This document shows positions 24,254 through 33,811 of a DNA stretch of 64,000 bases, one piece after another. The stretch is taken from positions 7,076,501 through 7,140,500 of the forward strand of contig NZ_AP024745.1 in the NCBI RefSeq assembly GCF_019704555.1, written 5' to 3'. Positions within the stretch are counted from its first letter, which is position 1. Every line of letters begins with the position of its first letter. Source of the DNA: Actinoplanes sp. L3-i22. Lineage in GTDB: Bacteria; Actinomycetota; Actinomycetes; Mycobacteriales; Micromonosporaceae. The translations under genes were made by a program, and so were the position numbers. The notes under the pieces were generated by a model that did not search any database, was not told the origin of the DNA, and saw only the letters and a list, made by a program, of their open reading frames with translations.

Positions 24254-24745
24254 ATGGCCGGTACGCGCATTCGTCTCACGCACGAGACCGAGGAGGCCAC
24301 CGCCTCCGGCATCTACGGCATCATCGTGGGCGCGGCGGTGCTGGTCACCGCCCACGCGGTCGCCGCCTGGCGGGAGGTCCTGGCGGTCCTGGTGACCCTG
24401 ATCGTCTACTGGGTGGCCGAGCGCTACGCCCGGATCGTGGCCGAACGCATCCACGAGGGCCACCGCCCGGCCTGGCACGTCGTCCGGGAACAGCTGACCA
24501 GCGGCTGGGAGATCGTCACCGCCTCGGTCCTGCCGCTACTGGTGCTGATCGCGGTCCGGGCGTCCGGCGCCCCGCTGCTGACCGCGGAGATCGTCTCGCT
24601 CTCCGTCAGCACGCTCCTGCTGTGCGTGGCCGGCTGGCGGATCGGCGCCGGCGGCCGCCTGTCCACCGCCGAGCGCATCGTCTCCACCCTGGTCGCCGGC
24701 ACCTTCGGCGTCGCGCTGATCCTGCTCAAGACCCTCCTGCACTGA
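24254..24745 (+). CDS. Four-TM membrane protein of unknown function
   Basis: The 163-residue protein begins with a short polar segment (RIRLTHETEEATASGIYG), then four hydrophobic helices with a conserved-looking central loop (VAERYARIVAERIHEGHRPAWHVVREQL). I cannot name the family. It is leaderless (GACGCT 7 bp before ATG) and is the only gene on this arm of the divergent promoter. Its 3' end overlaps the convergent phosphoesterase gene by 20 bp. Confidence 0.75.
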   Translation: MAGTRIRLTHETEEATASGIYGIIVGAAVLVTAHAVAAWREVLAVLVTLIVYWVAERYARIVAERIHEGHRPAWHVVREQLTSGWEIVTASVLPLLVLIAVRASGAPLLTAEIVSLSVSTLLLCVAGWRIGAGGRLSTAERIVSTLVAGTFGVALILLKTLLH

Positions 24746-25475
24746 CCCGGGGCCGGTACGGGAGGGGGACGGTGATCAGGCGGCCGGTGCGCCAGCCGTC
24801 CGGCAGGAAGTGGCGTTCGGTGACGGTGACCATGCCCTCGGCGACGCTGATCCGGCTCCACGAGCTGGGCGTGCCGCGTGTGCGGCGGCTGGTCGACGTG
24901 CCGGCGACGACGACCACGGTGCCGTGCATCGTCCGTACGTCGGGATGGTGGGTGTGCCCGGCCAGCAGCAGGTCGGCGCCGGTCCGCAGGAGCCCGCGCC
25001 CGTTGATCAGCATCCGCCCGAAGGGCGGGTGGTGCAGCGCGACCAGCCGCAGGTCGCCGGCCGGCGCCGCGGCGAACGTGGTGGTGACCGCGGTCAGCTG
25101 GGCGCGCCGGACCAGGCCGTCCTTCCAGCGCCAGCGCGGCATCGACTGCAGGCCGGCGGCGGTCAGGCCGGGGACCCGGACGACCGGGTCGAGGTCGGCG
25201 GAGATCCAGGTGCGGTAGCGGTCGTAGGGGTGGAACAGCCGCTGGGGGCTGTCCAGCGGCAGGTCGTGGTTGCCGGTGACCACCAGCACCGGGGACGGCA
25301 GCCGGTCGAGGAACGCCCGGGCCAGCTGGAACTCGCCGGCCCGGGCGCGCATCGTGAGATCTCCGGTGACCACGGTCAGGTCGGGCGGCGCCGCGACCAC
25401 ATCGGCCACCAGGGACGCGGCCGCGTCCTCGTCGTGCACCCCGAAGTGCAGGTCCGACAGGTGAGCGATGTTCAC
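24726..25475 (-). CDS. Calcineurin-like metallophosphoesterase (last gene of the arginine operon)
   Basis: The 249-residue enzyme has the full motif set of soluble calcineurin phosphoesterases: HLSDLHFG, VVTGDLT, VVTGNHD, ALHHPPF and LLAGHTHHP. It resembles cAMP phosphodiesterase-type (CpdA/Icc) members, but the substrate is not proven. GTG 25475 overlaps the arcC stop (GTGA), so it is translationally coupled to carbamate kinase. This is an unexpected partner for arginine catabolism. Confidence 0.88.
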   Translation of the reverse strand: MNIAHLSDLHFGVHDEDAAASLVADVVAAPPDLTVVTGDLTMRARAGEFQLARAFLDRLPSPVLVVTGNHDLPLDSPQRLFHPYDRYRTWISADLDPVVRVPGLTAAGLQSMPRWRWKDGLVRRAQLTAVTTTFAAAPAGDLRLVALHHPPFGRMLINGRGLLRTGADLLLAGHTHHPDVRTMHGTVVVVAGTSTSRRTRGTPSSWSRISVAEGMVTVTERHFLPDGWRTGRLITVPLPYRPRVSAGGS

Positions 25476-26401
25476 CTGGCGAGATGGTAGTCCCCGGCCG
25501 GGGTGACGACCGTGCCCGCCTTGCCGGCCAGGATCGCGGCGGCCTCGTCGAGGGCGCCGATCGCGGCCAGGCCGCCGGTCAGCTCGACGAACCGGCAGAC
25601 CGCGTCCACCTTGGGGCCCATCGACCCGGCCGGGAACCGTTCCCGGCGCAGCTCGGCCGGGGTGGCCCGGGTGATCGGCGCCGGGGCCGGGCCGCCGAAG
25701 CCGCGCAGCACCGCCGGCACGTCGGTGAGCAGCAGCAGCGCGTCGGCGTCCAGCGACTCGGCGAGCACCGCGGTGGCCAGGTCCTTGTCGACGACGGCCT
25801 CGACGCCGCGCAGCCGGCCGTCCTCGTCGCGGACCACCGGGATGCCGCCGCCGCCGGCGCACACCACGACGGTCCGCTCGAACAGCAGGGACCGGATGAT
25901 CCGGGTCTCCACGATCCGCTGCGGCCGCGGGGACGGCACGACGCGCCGCCATCGGGTGCCGTCCTGGGCCACCTGCCAGCCGCGTTCCCCGGCGTACTGT
26001 CGCGCGGTCTTCTCGTCGTAGACCGGCCCGACGAACTTGGTGGGTTTGCCGAAGGCCGGGTCGGCGGCCGAGACCAGGGTCTGGTCGAGGATCGCCGCGA
26101 CCTGCCGGCCGGGCAGCGCGTTCTGCAACGCCTGCAGCAGCCAGTAGCCGATCATGCCCTGGGTCTGCGCGCCGAGCACGTCGAACGGGTACGGCATCCG
26201 CAGGCTGGCGTCCGCCGCCGACTGCAGCGCGAGCATCCCGACCTGCGGCCCGTTGCCGTGCGTGATGACCAGCTCGTGCTCGGCGGCGAGCGGCGCGAGC
26301 GCGTCGACGGCCCGGATCGCGTTGGCCCGCTGCACCTCGGCGTCCGGGCGCTGTCCGCGTTCGAGCAGCGCGTTGCCGCCGATCGCGACGACGATCCGCA
26401 T
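25472..26401 (-). CDS. arcC: Carbamate kinase
   Basis: The 309-residue protein carries the amino-acid-kinase fold motifs: MRIVVAIGGNALL at the N terminus, THGNGPQVG, the carbamate-kinase loop ALPGRQVAAILDQTLVSAADPAF, CAGGGGIPVV, VDKDLATAVLA and a C-terminal FPAGSMGPKVDA block. It makes ATP from carbamoyl phosphate in the last step of the arginine deiminase pathway. The ATG lies two bases before the argF stop is complete in the operon order (arcA, argF, arcC), and its stop overlaps the phosphoesterase start. Confidence 0.95.
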   Translation of the reverse strand: MRIVVAIGGNALLERGQRPDAEVQRANAIRAVDALAPLAAEHELVITHGNGPQVGMLALQSAADASLRMPYPFDVLGAQTQGMIGYWLLQALQNALPGRQVAAILDQTLVSAADPAFGKPTKFVGPVYDEKTARQYAGERGWQVAQDGTRWRRVVPSPRPQRIVETRIIRSLLFERTVVVCAGGGGIPVVRDEDGRLRGVEAVVDKDLATAVLAESLDADALLLLTDVPAVLRGFGGPAPAPITRATPAELRRERFPAGSMGPKVDAVCRFVELTGGLAAIGALDEAAAILAGKAGTVVTPAGDYHLAR

Positions 26402-26403
26402 CG

Positions 26404-27405
26404 TCAGACCCCCAGGGTGGCGACCATGATCGCCTTGATCGTGTGCATCCGGTTCTCGGCCTGGTCGAAGACGATCGAGTACGGCGACTCGAAGACGTCG
26501 TCGGTGATCTCCAGGGCGTCGAGTCCGGTGTGCTCGTAGATCTCCTCGCCGACCTTGGTGCGCCGGTCGTGGAAGGCCGGCAGGCAGTGCATCACCTTGA
26601 CCGCCGGGTTGGCCGCGGCGCGGACCACGTCGGCGTTGATCTGGTACGGCTTGAGCAGCCGGATCCGCTCGTCCCAGGCCTCCTTCGGCTCGCCCATCGA
26701 CAGCCACACGTCGGTGTAGAGGAAGTCCGCGCCGCGCACGCCGTCGCCGACGTCCTCGGTGTGGGTGATCCGGGCGCCGGTGGTCTCGGCGATCGCCTTC
26801 GCCGCCTTGATCACCTCGTCCGGGTTCCACCGCGACTCCGGGGCGACCATCCGCACGTCCATGCCCATCATCGCGCCGGCGATCAGCAGCGAGTTGCCCA
26901 TGTTGTTGTGCGCGTCGCCGAGGAACGCGAACGCCACCTCGTTGTCGTGCTTGACCGTGTGCTCGCGCATGGTGAGCAGGTCGCAGAGGGTCTGGGTGGG
27001 GTGCCACTCGTCGGTGAGCCCGTTCCAGACCGGGACGCCGGCGTACCGGGCCAGGGTCTCCACGCCCTCCTGGCCGAAGCCGCGGTACTCCAGCGCGTCG
27101 TAGAAGCGGCCGAGCACCCGCGCGGTGTCCTTGACCGACTCCTTGTGGCCGAGCTGGGTGCTGCCCGGGTCCAGGAACGTGACGTGCGCGCCCTGGTCGT
27201 GGGCGGCCACCTCGAACGCGCAGCGGGTGCGGGTCGAGGTCTTCTCGAAGATCAGCGCGATGTTGCGGCCGGTCAGCCGGGGCACCTCGGTGCCGGTGTA
27301 CTTGGCCGCCTTGAGCTGCGCGGCGAGCCGCAGCAGGAAGCGCCACTCGTCGGGGGTGAAGTCGAGTTCCTTGAGGAAGCTGCGGTTGCGCAGGTTCACT
27401 GACAC
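26404..27405 (-). CDS. argF: Ornithine carbamoyltransferase (catabolic, ADI operon)
   Basis: The 333-residue enzyme has the carbamoyl-phosphate loop STRTRCAFE (residues 57-65), [11 protein letters not shown], and the ornithine/catalytic block HCLPAFHD near the C terminus. Its place between arcA and arcC points to the catabolic direction (citrulline plus phosphate to ornithine plus carbamoyl phosphate), so it would be called arcB by role. GTG 27405 has AAGGAG 8 bp upstream. It follows arcA after 45 bp. Confidence 0.95.
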   Translation of the reverse strand: MSVNLRNRSFLKELDFTPDEWRFLLRLAAQLKAAKYTGTEVPRLTGRNIALIFEKTSTRTRCAFEVAAHDQGAHVTFLDPGSTQLGHKESVKDTARVLGRFYDALEYRGFGQEGVETLARYAGVPVWNGLTDEWHPTQTLCDLLTMREHTVKHDNEVAFAFLGDAHNNMGNSLLIAGAMMGMDVRMVAPESRWNPDEVIKAAKAIAETTGARITHTEDVGDGVRGADFLYTDVWLSMGEPKEAWDERIRLLKPYQINADVVRAAANPAVKVMHCLPAFHDRRTKVGEEIYEHTGLDALEITDDVFESPYSIVFDQAENRMHTIKAIMVATLGV

Positions 27406-27450
27406 GTCAAAAGCTCCTTATCCGGTACGGGCGTGAAGGGCGCGACGAGC

Positions 27451-28671
27451 TCAGACGGCGTCGCGCTCGATCGGACAGGTCATGCAGCGCGGCCCGCCGC
27501 GGCCCCGGCCCAGTTCGCTGCCCGCGATGGTGATCACCTCGATGCCGTGCCGGCGCAGGTACGTGTTGGTGGTGACGTTGCGCTCGTAGCCGACGATCAC
27601 CCCGGGCTCGACGGCGAGGAAGTTGTTGCCGTCGTCCCACTGCTCGCGCTGGGCCGCCCGTACGTCCTCGTCGGTTTCCAAGATTTGGATCTTGTCGATC
27701 CCCAGGGTCTCGGCGATCGTGGCGAACAGGTCGTCGTTGCGGACCACGTCGAGCCCGTCCTCGTCGTCGCCGGGCCGCACGGTCCACGACCGCAGGGCGT
27801 CGTGCAGGTACGGGTACATCACGAAGGTGTCCCGGTCGATCATGGTCATCACCGTGTCGAGGTGCATCATGGCGTGCGAGTGCGGCAGCTCGATGGCGAT
27901 CACCTTGGTGGCGGCCCCGGCCAGGAACAGGTTGCGGGCCAGGTTCTCCACGCCCATCGGGGTGGACCGCTCGCCCAGCCCGATCATCACCGCGCCGTTG
28001 CCGAGCACGTGGATGTCGCCGCCCTCCAGGGTGGCCGGCTGGTGCGGCTTGTCGTCGGCGCCGTACCACATGTCGAAGTCGGCCATCGTGAACATCGGGT
28101 GGAAGCGGTAGATGGCCGAGCTGTGCACCGACTCGCGGTGCCGGGGCGCCATCGCCATCGGGTTGACGCTGACCCCGCCGTAGATCCAGGCCGAGTTGTC
28201 CCGCTGGAACAGGTGGTTGGGCAGCGGGGTGAGCACGAAGTCGTCGGCGCCCATCAGCTCCCAGCGCAGGCTGTTCACGGTGAAGCCGGCCAGCTCCTGC
28301 TTGAGCACGCCGCCGATCAGGTACTCGGCGAGCTTCCCGCTCTCGGCCTGCTCGGCGAGCCGGCGCAGCGGCCCGGCCAGGGTCGGCCCGACGGTGTCCT
28401 CGGTGATGATCCGGTCCAGGATCCAGGCCCGGGCGTGCGGGATGTCCAGCACGTCGGCCAGCAGCTCGGCGAAGTAGTGCACCTTGATCCCGCGTTCGCG
28501 CAGCACCTCGGCGAACGCGTCGTGCTCCTCGCGGGCCTTGCGCGCCCAGAGGATGTCGTCGAAGAGCAGGTCCCTGACGTTGTCCGGGGTGAGACGGCTG
28601 AGCTCGACACCGGGGCGGTGCAGGATCACCTGGCGCAGCCGGCCGGTCTCGGAGTCGACGTGGAATGGCAT
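27451..28671 (-). CDS. arcA: Arginine deiminase
   Basis: The 406-residue protein is a full-length arginine deiminase. The catalytic Cys396 lies in [13 protein letters not shown]; other family blocks are [37 protein letters not shown] and [18 protein letters not shown]. It converts arginine to citrulline and ammonia, giving ATP through carbamate kinase and raising pH. ATG 28671 has GGGAGAGCAC upstream. It sits between the antiporter gene and argF in one operon. Confidence 0.96.
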   Translation of the reverse strand: MPFHVDSETGRLRQVILHRPGVELSRLTPDNVRDLLFDDILWARKAREEHDAFAEVLRERGIKVHYFAELLADVLDIPHARAWILDRIITEDTVGPTLAGPLRRLAEQAESGKLAEYLIGGVLKQELAGFTVNSLRWELMGADDFVLTPLPNHLFQRDNSAWIYGGVSVNPMAMAPRHRESVHSSAIYRFHPMFTMADFDMWYGADDKPHQPATLEGGDIHVLGNGAVMIGLGERSTPMGVENLARNLFLAGAATKVIAIELPHSHAMMHLDTVMTMIDRDTFVMYPYLHDALRSWTVRPGDDEDGLDVVRNDDLFATIAETLGIDKIQILETDEDVRAAQREQWDDGNNFLAVEPGVIVGYERNVTTNTYLRRHGIEVITIAGSELGRGRGGPRCMTCPIERDAV

Positions 28672-28684
28672 GTGCTCTCCCGGG

Positions 28685-30049
28685 TCATTCGTGGGCGGGG
28701 ACCGGCGGCGGCGCGGTCATGTGCTTGCGGACGGCGAGATAGACCGGCACGCCGAGCAGGAACGCGGCGCCGGCCATCAGGAACGGGCCCCAGACCACGT
28801 ACCAGTGGTCGTGCCCGGTGTTGCGCGAGTACCAGACGAACAGGATCGAGAAGGCCAGGGCGAGCACGGCGATCACGGCGTCCCGGGTGAGCCGGCCCTT
28901 GACCCGCCACTTGAGCTGGGCGAGCGCGGAGAACGCGTACGGGATGGCGGCGGTGATCCCGGTCATCAGCACCAGCGTGTTGAAGACCGTGGCCCCGCTG
29001 GTGCCCATGTAGCTGACCGTCATGGCCAGGCTGCCGAACACGGTCGACGACAGGATCCCGGCGGTCGGCACCCCGCGCTTCGACAGCTTCCCGAAGAGCG
29101 CCGGGAACACCCCGTCCTTCGCCGCGGCCAGCGGCATCTCGGCGCAGATCATGGTCCAGCCGTTGAGCGCGCCGAGCCCGGAGACGATCACCGCGAGCGC
29201 GGTCAGGTCGCCGGCCCAGGTGCCACCGCCGGCCATGATGTTCGCGGCCGCCGAGTAGGACGCCTTGTCCTCGCCGAGCGTGGTCAGCGGCACGATGCCG
29301 AACACCGCGATCATCGAGAGCAGGTAGACCACGGCGCTGCCGAGCGTGCCGAGCACGGTGGCCCGGGGCACGTTGCGGGCCGGGTCGCGGACCTTGGCGG
29401 CGGCGACCGCGGCGCACTCCACGCCGAGGTAGCTGAACAGGCAGATGGCCATCGCGCTGCCGATCGCCTGCCAGTCGCTCTCGCCGCTGACGTTGGCCGG
29501 GTGGAAGTTGGCCGTGCTGATGAAGAACAGCCCCATCGTGGACATGATCAGCAGCGGGACGAACTTGATCACGGTGGTCCAGAGCTGGACCGCGCCCATG
29601 TTCTTCACGCCGGACAGGTTGATCATCGCCGGGACCCAGAGGCCGACCAGGGCGATCAGGATGGACCAGCCCTTCGCGCCGTCCTTGTTGACGAAGTGCT
29701 CGACGTAGAAGACCCAGCCGGTGACGATCGCGGCGTTGCCGGCCCACGCGGTGATCCAGTACGACCAGGCGTTGACGAAGCCGACCGTGTTGCCGAACGC
29801 CGCGCGGGCGTACGCGTACGGCCCGCCGTCGGCCGGCAGCCGCCGGGACAGCACCGCGAACATCAGCGCCAGGGCCAGCGCGCCGACCGTGGTCAGCGCC
29901 ATCGCGACGATGCTGATCGGGCCGATCCCGGCCAGCGAGTACGGCAGGTTGAAGATCCCGACCCCGATGATCGTGCCGAGGATCAGCGCGGTGGCCTGCG
30001 GCAGGCCGAGGGTCCGGGTCTCGGCGCCCACGGCGCTGTCGGCGCTCAC
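28685..30049 (-). CDS. APC amino acid antiporter, probable arginine/ornithine exchanger
   Basis: The 454-residue protein has 12 TM helices. The first helix block [20 protein letters not shown] matches the GxGIF substrate motif of the AdiC/ArcD-type basic amino acid antiporters. Its place directly upstream of arcA suggests arginine/ornithine exchange, which is inference. GTG 30049 overlaps the stop of the glutamine amidotransferase gene (GTGA). Confidence 0.88.
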   Translation of the reverse strand: MSADSAVGAETRTLGLPQATALILGTIIGVGIFNLPYSLAGIGPISIVAMALTTVGALALALMFAVLSRRLPADGGPYAYARAAFGNTVGFVNAWSYWITAWAGNAAIVTGWVFYVEHFVNKDGAKGWSILIALVGLWVPAMINLSGVKNMGAVQLWTTVIKFVPLLIMSTMGLFFISTANFHPANVSGESDWQAIGSAMAICLFSYLGVECAAVAAAKVRDPARNVPRATVLGTLGSAVVYLLSMIAVFGIVPLTTLGEDKASYSAAANIMAGGGTWAGDLTALAVIVSGLGALNGWTMICAEMPLAAAKDGVFPALFGKLSKRGVPTAGILSSTVFGSLAMTVSYMGTSGATVFNTLVLMTGITAAIPYAFSALAQLKWRVKGRLTRDAVIAVLALAFSILFVWYSRNTGHDHWYVVWGPFLMAGAAFLLGVPVYLAVRKHMTAPPPVPAHE

Positions 30050-30882
30050 GGCGCGGCCGGTTCGAAGCGGCCCAGCTCGTCATCGCCCTTCTGGATGATG
30101 CCGTAGGACGACTCCGGGACCGGCTGCCAGGCGCCCTCCAGCTCGCCGAGCGGCTCGGAGACGACCAGCCGGGTCTCCTCGGAGAGCCGCTGGATCTGCT
30201 GGTTCTCCGGGTAGAGCGCGCGCAGCGCCCCGGTCTCGGTGCTGTAGTACAGCGACCGGCTGTGGCCCTCGCTGGAGTAGCGGAAGCACCAGACCCGGTC
30301 GCCGTCGGTGGTGGCCACGGTCATCTGCAGCGGGTCCGGCACCCCGTGGGTGCGGCCGACCGCCTCGACCAGCCCGGCCATCCGCTCGACCGCGGCGACC
30401 GGCCGGTCCCGCAGCCCGAACGTCAGCGCCAGGTGGAACATCACCTCGGAGTCGGTCGACCCCTCGATCGTCGGGAACAGCCGCGGGTCGACGGCGAGCA
30501 GCAGGTCCCGCCGGAGCTTGGCGAACTCGCGGATCGACCCGTTGTGCACCCACAACCAGTTCTGGTGCCGGAACGGGTGACAGTTGGTCTGCTGCACCGC
30601 GGTGCCGGTGCTGGCCCGGATGTGCGCCAGGAACAGCGGCGACGAGGTGGACCGGGCGATCTCCCGCAGGTTGGCGTCGTTCCAGGCCGGGCCGACCCCG
30701 CGGAACAGGGCCGGCTCGCCGGGACCGTCCACCGGGTACCAGCCGACGCCGACGCCGTCACCGTTGGTGGTCTCCACGCCGTACCGGGAGTGCAGGCTCT
30801 GGTCGATCAGCGAGAAACGCGGTCTGTAGAGCAGTTCTTCGAGGCGGATCGGCGTGCCCGAATAAGCCAGCCACCGGCACAT
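30046..30882 (-). CDS. Class II glutamine amidotransferase (EgtC/YafJ-like)
   Basis: The 278-residue protein begins MCRWLAYSG, so Cys2 becomes the N-terminal nucleophile after Met removal. The class II Ntn fold blocks are visible: GDGVGVGWYP, FLAHIRASTGTAVQQTNCHPF and LWVHNGSIREF. These hydrolase-like members remove the amide group of glutamine or related gamma-glutamyl compounds. It is the first gene of the arginine operon: palindrome at 30940, GACGAT -10, then AGAGGGAG before the ATG. Its part in arginine catabolism is not explained by known pathways. Confidence 0.9.
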   Translation of the reverse strand: MCRWLAYSGTPIRLEELLYRPRFSLIDQSLHSRYGVETTNGDGVGVGWYPVDGPGEPALFRGVGPAWNDANLREIARSTSSPLFLAHIRASTGTAVQQTNCHPFRHQNWLWVHNGSIREFAKLRRDLLLAVDPRLFPTIEGSTDSEVMFHLALTFGLRDRPVAAVERMAGLVEAVGRTHGVPDPLQMTVATTDGDRVWCFRYSSEGHSRSLYYSTETGALRALYPENQQIQRLSEETRLVVSEPLGELEGAWQPVPESSYGIIQKGDDELGRFEPAAP

Positions 30883-30939
30883 CGCGGCTCCCTCTCTAGG
30901 TTGATGCCGGTCATCGTCATCGCCGTACCGGCCGGGGGG

Positions 30940-30958
30940 TTCACCCCGGCGGGGTGAG
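30940..30958 (-). promoter_or_regulatory. Shared palindrome driving the arginine deiminase operon
   Basis: On the minus strand GGGTGAA follows CTCACCC with spacer CGCCG. GACGAT (complement of 30913-30918) comes after exactly 21 bp, then a leader of about 25 nt with AGAGGGAG before the amidotransferase ATG. The site overlaps the stop codon of the upstream phosphodiesterase gene. Confidence 0.8.
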
Positions 30959-32788
30959 CTTGCCGAGACAGCCGCGCAGGTACCGGTAGACCTCGTCGGC
31001 GCCGGCCAGCTCGCCCGGCGGCGCCCAGTCCCGCGGGTGGATCAGCACCGGCCGGCTCTGCCCGCCGCCCAGCCCGCCGTGGCAGCCGATCAGCTCCTCG
31101 AACGCCGCGACCTCCTGGGTGACCGGGTCCCAGAGGCTGTTGACGACCAGGTCGCCGGTGTTCGCCAGCCGGTCGTGCCGGCGCAGGTCGCCGGCGGCGT
31201 GCGGCCCGAAGTCGAGCAGCGGGTCGACGCCCTCGACGTGGTCGTCGTCGAGCCAGCGGCGCCCGTCGCGACCGATCACGATCGGTCCCTCCCGCTCGGA
31301 GCGGACCAGCACCCAGCCGATCCCGGGATGCCCGGCCAGCCCCGGAATCAGTTCCGGGAAGGACTCCTCGATCGCCTCCAGCGTCACCCGTCCCTTTCGC
31401 TGCGCGAAATAGATCAGGGCGAGGTTTCCCGAGGCGGCCACGACGATCTCCGCCGGGTCCGCCGTGGCTCGCGGTGGTTCGTTTCCGGTACGGACCAGCC
31501 CCGCGACCAGCTCCTCGAAACCGGTCCCGTAGCGCTGGGCGAACGTCGCGCCCAGGCTCTGCCCGTGGTCGGAGAGCACCACGAACCGGTACGGCCGGGG
31601 CGCCGCCGCGGCCACCTCCTCGAGGATGGCCAGCGCCGCGTCGATGCCCTCCAGCGCGGCCAGCGCCTCCGGCCGGGCCGGCCCGGCGTGGTGCGCGATC
31701 TCGTCGTAGTCGACGAAGTCGCAGTACACCACGGGCGCGCCGCGCATCGTGTGCTCGGCGAGCACGGCCAGGTTGAGGTGGCGCAGCAGCACGTTGGTGG
31801 CGCCCCGCAGCAGCACGTAGGACCAGACGCGGCGCATCCGCGGCCGGACCCGGCGCAGCCGCTGCCGGCGGGCCTGGTGCAGCTCCTTGAGGATCTCGCC
31901 GCAGGTCAGGATCAGCGACCGGGTCAGCCCGAACGGGTCGAGCAGGTAGGTCGACACGTACCGCCGCGGCCCGGACCGGGCCCGGCGCGCGGTGCTCATG
32001 GTGAACAGCGAGGTCGGCGCGTCGCCGGAGAACACGTTGCTGACGCTCACCCCGCCGGCGGCGAGCAGCCCGTGCCCGTCCGAGCAGCGGGTCTCGACCA
32101 GGGCGGCGTCGCGCGGGCGGTTGGTGACGATCATCCGGCCGGTGTCCTTCTCGTACCAGCGGAAGGCCGGCACCTGGTCGCTCGCGCCGTGCAGGATCCC
32201 GGCCTGGCTGGCCGGCGTGGTCGCGGGCAGCCGGGCGTACCACTCGGCCATCGCGTGGCTGCCGTCGGCGAGCCAGCGGCCCAGCGTCGGCAGGTTCCCG
32301 GCCTCGATCGCCCAGCGGGCCAGCGGCGCGGACAGCCCGTCGATCTGGATGATCAGCAGACCGGGCTCGTCGGTGTGCGGCACGCTCGACCGGAAGTGCC
32401 GGTTGACCCGGAGCAGGTGCTGAGTGACCACGCCGTCCTGTCCCGCCGTGACCACCCAGAGCCCCGTGCTCGTCAACCCCGCGCCCAGCCAGGCCGCCCC
32501 GAACGCCGCCGCGAACCCGTCGACGTGCACGCCGGGGGTGAGCAGCAGCACCGCGTAGACCAGCAGCGCCTGGCAGAGCAGCCAGCCGCCGACCACCCCG
32601 ATCCAGCCGACCGCCGAGAGCAGCCGGACCAGGGCCGGGCGCAGCGCGGCGCCGAGCAGCCCGATGGTGACCGCGGCGACGAGCACCGCCCGGCCGTCGT
32701 CCGCGCTGACGCCGGGCAGCAGGGCGATGGTGAGCCCCAGTGCGCCCGCGCCGAGCGCCACCGTGAACACCAGCGCCGTGACCCGCAT
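30941..32788 (-). CDS. Membrane phosphodiesterase/alkaline-phosphatase superfamily protein with holin-like N terminus
   Basis: The 615-residue protein has four N-terminal TM helices resembling the phage-holin IV family (residues 1-130). A large type I phosphodiesterase / nucleotide pyrophosphatase domain follows: IIQIDGLS (metal Asp), ATTPASQAGIL (Thr nucleophile region), DFVDYDEIAHHAG (metal ligands) and VVLSDHGQS (Asp-His). It probably cleaves a phosphodiester at the membrane surface; substrate unknown. It is leaderless: CAGGCT 6 bp before ATG, palindrome 21 bp further upstream. Confidence 0.85.
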   Translation of the reverse strand: MRVTALVFTVALGAGALGLTIALLPGVSADDGRAVLVAAVTIGLLGAALRPALVRLLSAVGWIGVVGGWLLCQALLVYAVLLLTPGVHVDGFAAAFGAAWLGAGLTSTGLWVVTAGQDGVVTQHLLRVNRHFRSSVPHTDEPGLLIIQIDGLSAPLARWAIEAGNLPTLGRWLADGSHAMAEWYARLPATTPASQAGILHGASDQVPAFRWYEKDTGRMIVTNRPRDAALVETRCSDGHGLLAAGGVSVSNVFSGDAPTSLFTMSTARRARSGPRRYVSTYLLDPFGLTRSLILTCGEILKELHQARRQRLRRVRPRMRRVWSYVLLRGATNVLLRHLNLAVLAEHTMRGAPVVYCDFVDYDEIAHHAGPARPEALAALEGIDAALAILEEVAAAAPRPYRFVVLSDHGQSLGATFAQRYGTGFEELVAGLVRTGNEPPRATADPAEIVVAASGNLALIYFAQRKGRVTLEAIEESFPELIPGLAGHPGIGWVLVRSEREGPIVIGRDGRRWLDDDHVEGVDPLLDFGPHAAGDLRRHDRLANTGDLVVNSLWDPVTQEVAAFEELIGCHGGLGGGQSRPVLIHPRDWAPPGELAGADEVYRYLRGCLGKLTPPG

Positions 32789-32821
32789 CGCCCCAGCCTG
32801 GCGGCCGGGCGGCGGACGGGC

Positions 32822-32840
32822 GTCACTCCGGCCGGATGAA
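32822..32840 (-). promoter_or_regulatory. Shared palindrome of the membrane phosphodiesterase gene
   Basis: GTCACTC-CGGCC-GGATGAA. On the minus strand GAGTGAC is followed after 21 bp by CAGGCT (complement of 32795-32800) and after 6 bp by ATG 32788, a leaderless start. Confidence 0.82.
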
Positions 32841-32883
32841 CCGGGGGGCGGGCGCGGGGCTACGGCCGTACCCCCGAATGGGT

Positions 32884-32902
32884 CTCACCCGCCCGGGATG
32901 GG
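32884..32902 (+). promoter_or_regulatory. Shared palindrome of the second BrkB-family gene
   Basis: CTCACCC-GCCCG-GGATGGG. GAGATT (32924-32929) follows after exactly 21 bp. The ATG at 32966 then has a short leader with GGAGG. Together with the site at 32822 it gives each divergent gene its own copy. Confidence 0.65.
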
Positions 32903-32965
32903 GCGGCCCGGCGCCGGATCGCGGAGATTGGCGCGGAAACCACGGCGGAGCTGGAGGTTACCGCG

Positions 32966-33811
32966 ATGCCCGAGCCCGCTGGTCCGCTGGACCGGATTCC
33001 CCTGTGGCTGCGGCCGCGGGCCGCGCTGATCCTCGGCAGCCGCCTCGGCCGGGTGCTGCTGCACGGCGCCGGCGAGCTGGTCCGGGTGCAGATCTTCGAC
33101 CGGTCGATGACCCTCGCCGCGCAGTCGTTCACGTCGATCTTCCCGCTGCTGATCATGCTGGCGGCGCTGCTCGGCCCGGCCTACCGGGAGCGGCTCACCC
33201 GGCTGCTGCAGCTGCCGGACACCAGCGAGCAACTGGTGCAGACGGCGCTGAGCGGCAGTCGCAGCAACGCGTTCGGCGTGGTCGGCTGCCTGATCGTGAT
33301 CCTGTCGGCGACCGGGCTGAGCCGGGCGCTGGTCCGGTCCTACCGGGCGGTGTGGACGGTCGAGCGGGGGCCGGCCGGCGCGGCGGCGACCGGGCGGCAG
33401 ATCGGGACGGTCCTGGCCCTGGTCGGGTTCCTGCTGTTCGCGCGCCTGCTGGGCTGGGTGGCGTCGCTGCTGCCGCTGCCGAACGTGACCGGGGTGGTGG
33501 TGAAGCTGGTCGCGGACGTGGCGCTGGCCGTCCTGCTGCCCTGGCTGCTGCTGGGCGCGGGCGCGCCGCGCGGGCCGCTGCTGGCCGGCGGGGTGGCGTT
33601 CGGGCTGATGATGGTCGCGGTGCGGGCCGGCGGAGCGATCTACCTGCCTCGGGCGCTGCAGTCCAGCACCGACCGGTACGGCACGATCGGGCTCGCCTTC
33701 AGCTACCTCGGCTGGCTCTACGTCCTCTCGTTCTGCCTGCTGCTGTCCGCCGTGATCGGCGGCATGGTGACCGGCGGCCGGTTCACAGATGGCCCAGCTG
33801 ACGGGCGATGA
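32966..33811 (+). CDS. YihY/BrkB family membrane protein (copy 2)
   Basis: The 281-residue protein has six TM helices with family-type blocks (RSMTLAAQSFTSIFPLLIMLAALLG and YGTIGLAFSYLGWLYVLSFCLLLSAVIGGM). It is a distant paralogue of the product at 21396; function unknown. GGAGG lies about 7 bp before ATG. It has its own palindrome copy at 32884. Its 3' end overlaps the convergent LuxR gene by 29 bp. Confidence 0.82.
   Translation: MPEPAGPLDRIPLWLRPRAALILGSRLGRVLLHGAGELVRVQIFDRSMTLAAQSFTSIFPLLIMLAALLGPAYRERLTRLLQLPDTSEQLVQTALSGSRSNAFGVVGCLIVILSATGLSRALVRSYRAVWTVERGPAGAAATGRQIGTVLALVGFLLFARLLGWVASLLPLPNVTGVVVKLVADVALAVLLPWLLLGAGAPRGPLLAGGVAFGLMMVAVRAGGAIYLPRALQSSTDRYGTIGLAFSYLGWLYVLSFCLLLSAVIGGMVTGGRFTDGPADGR

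Noticed and set aside
27418..27436. CTTATCC-GGTAC-GGGCGTG between arcA and argF
   Set aside because: It has several mismatches and lies only 13 bp from the argF start, inside the operon; the spacing rule cannot be met.
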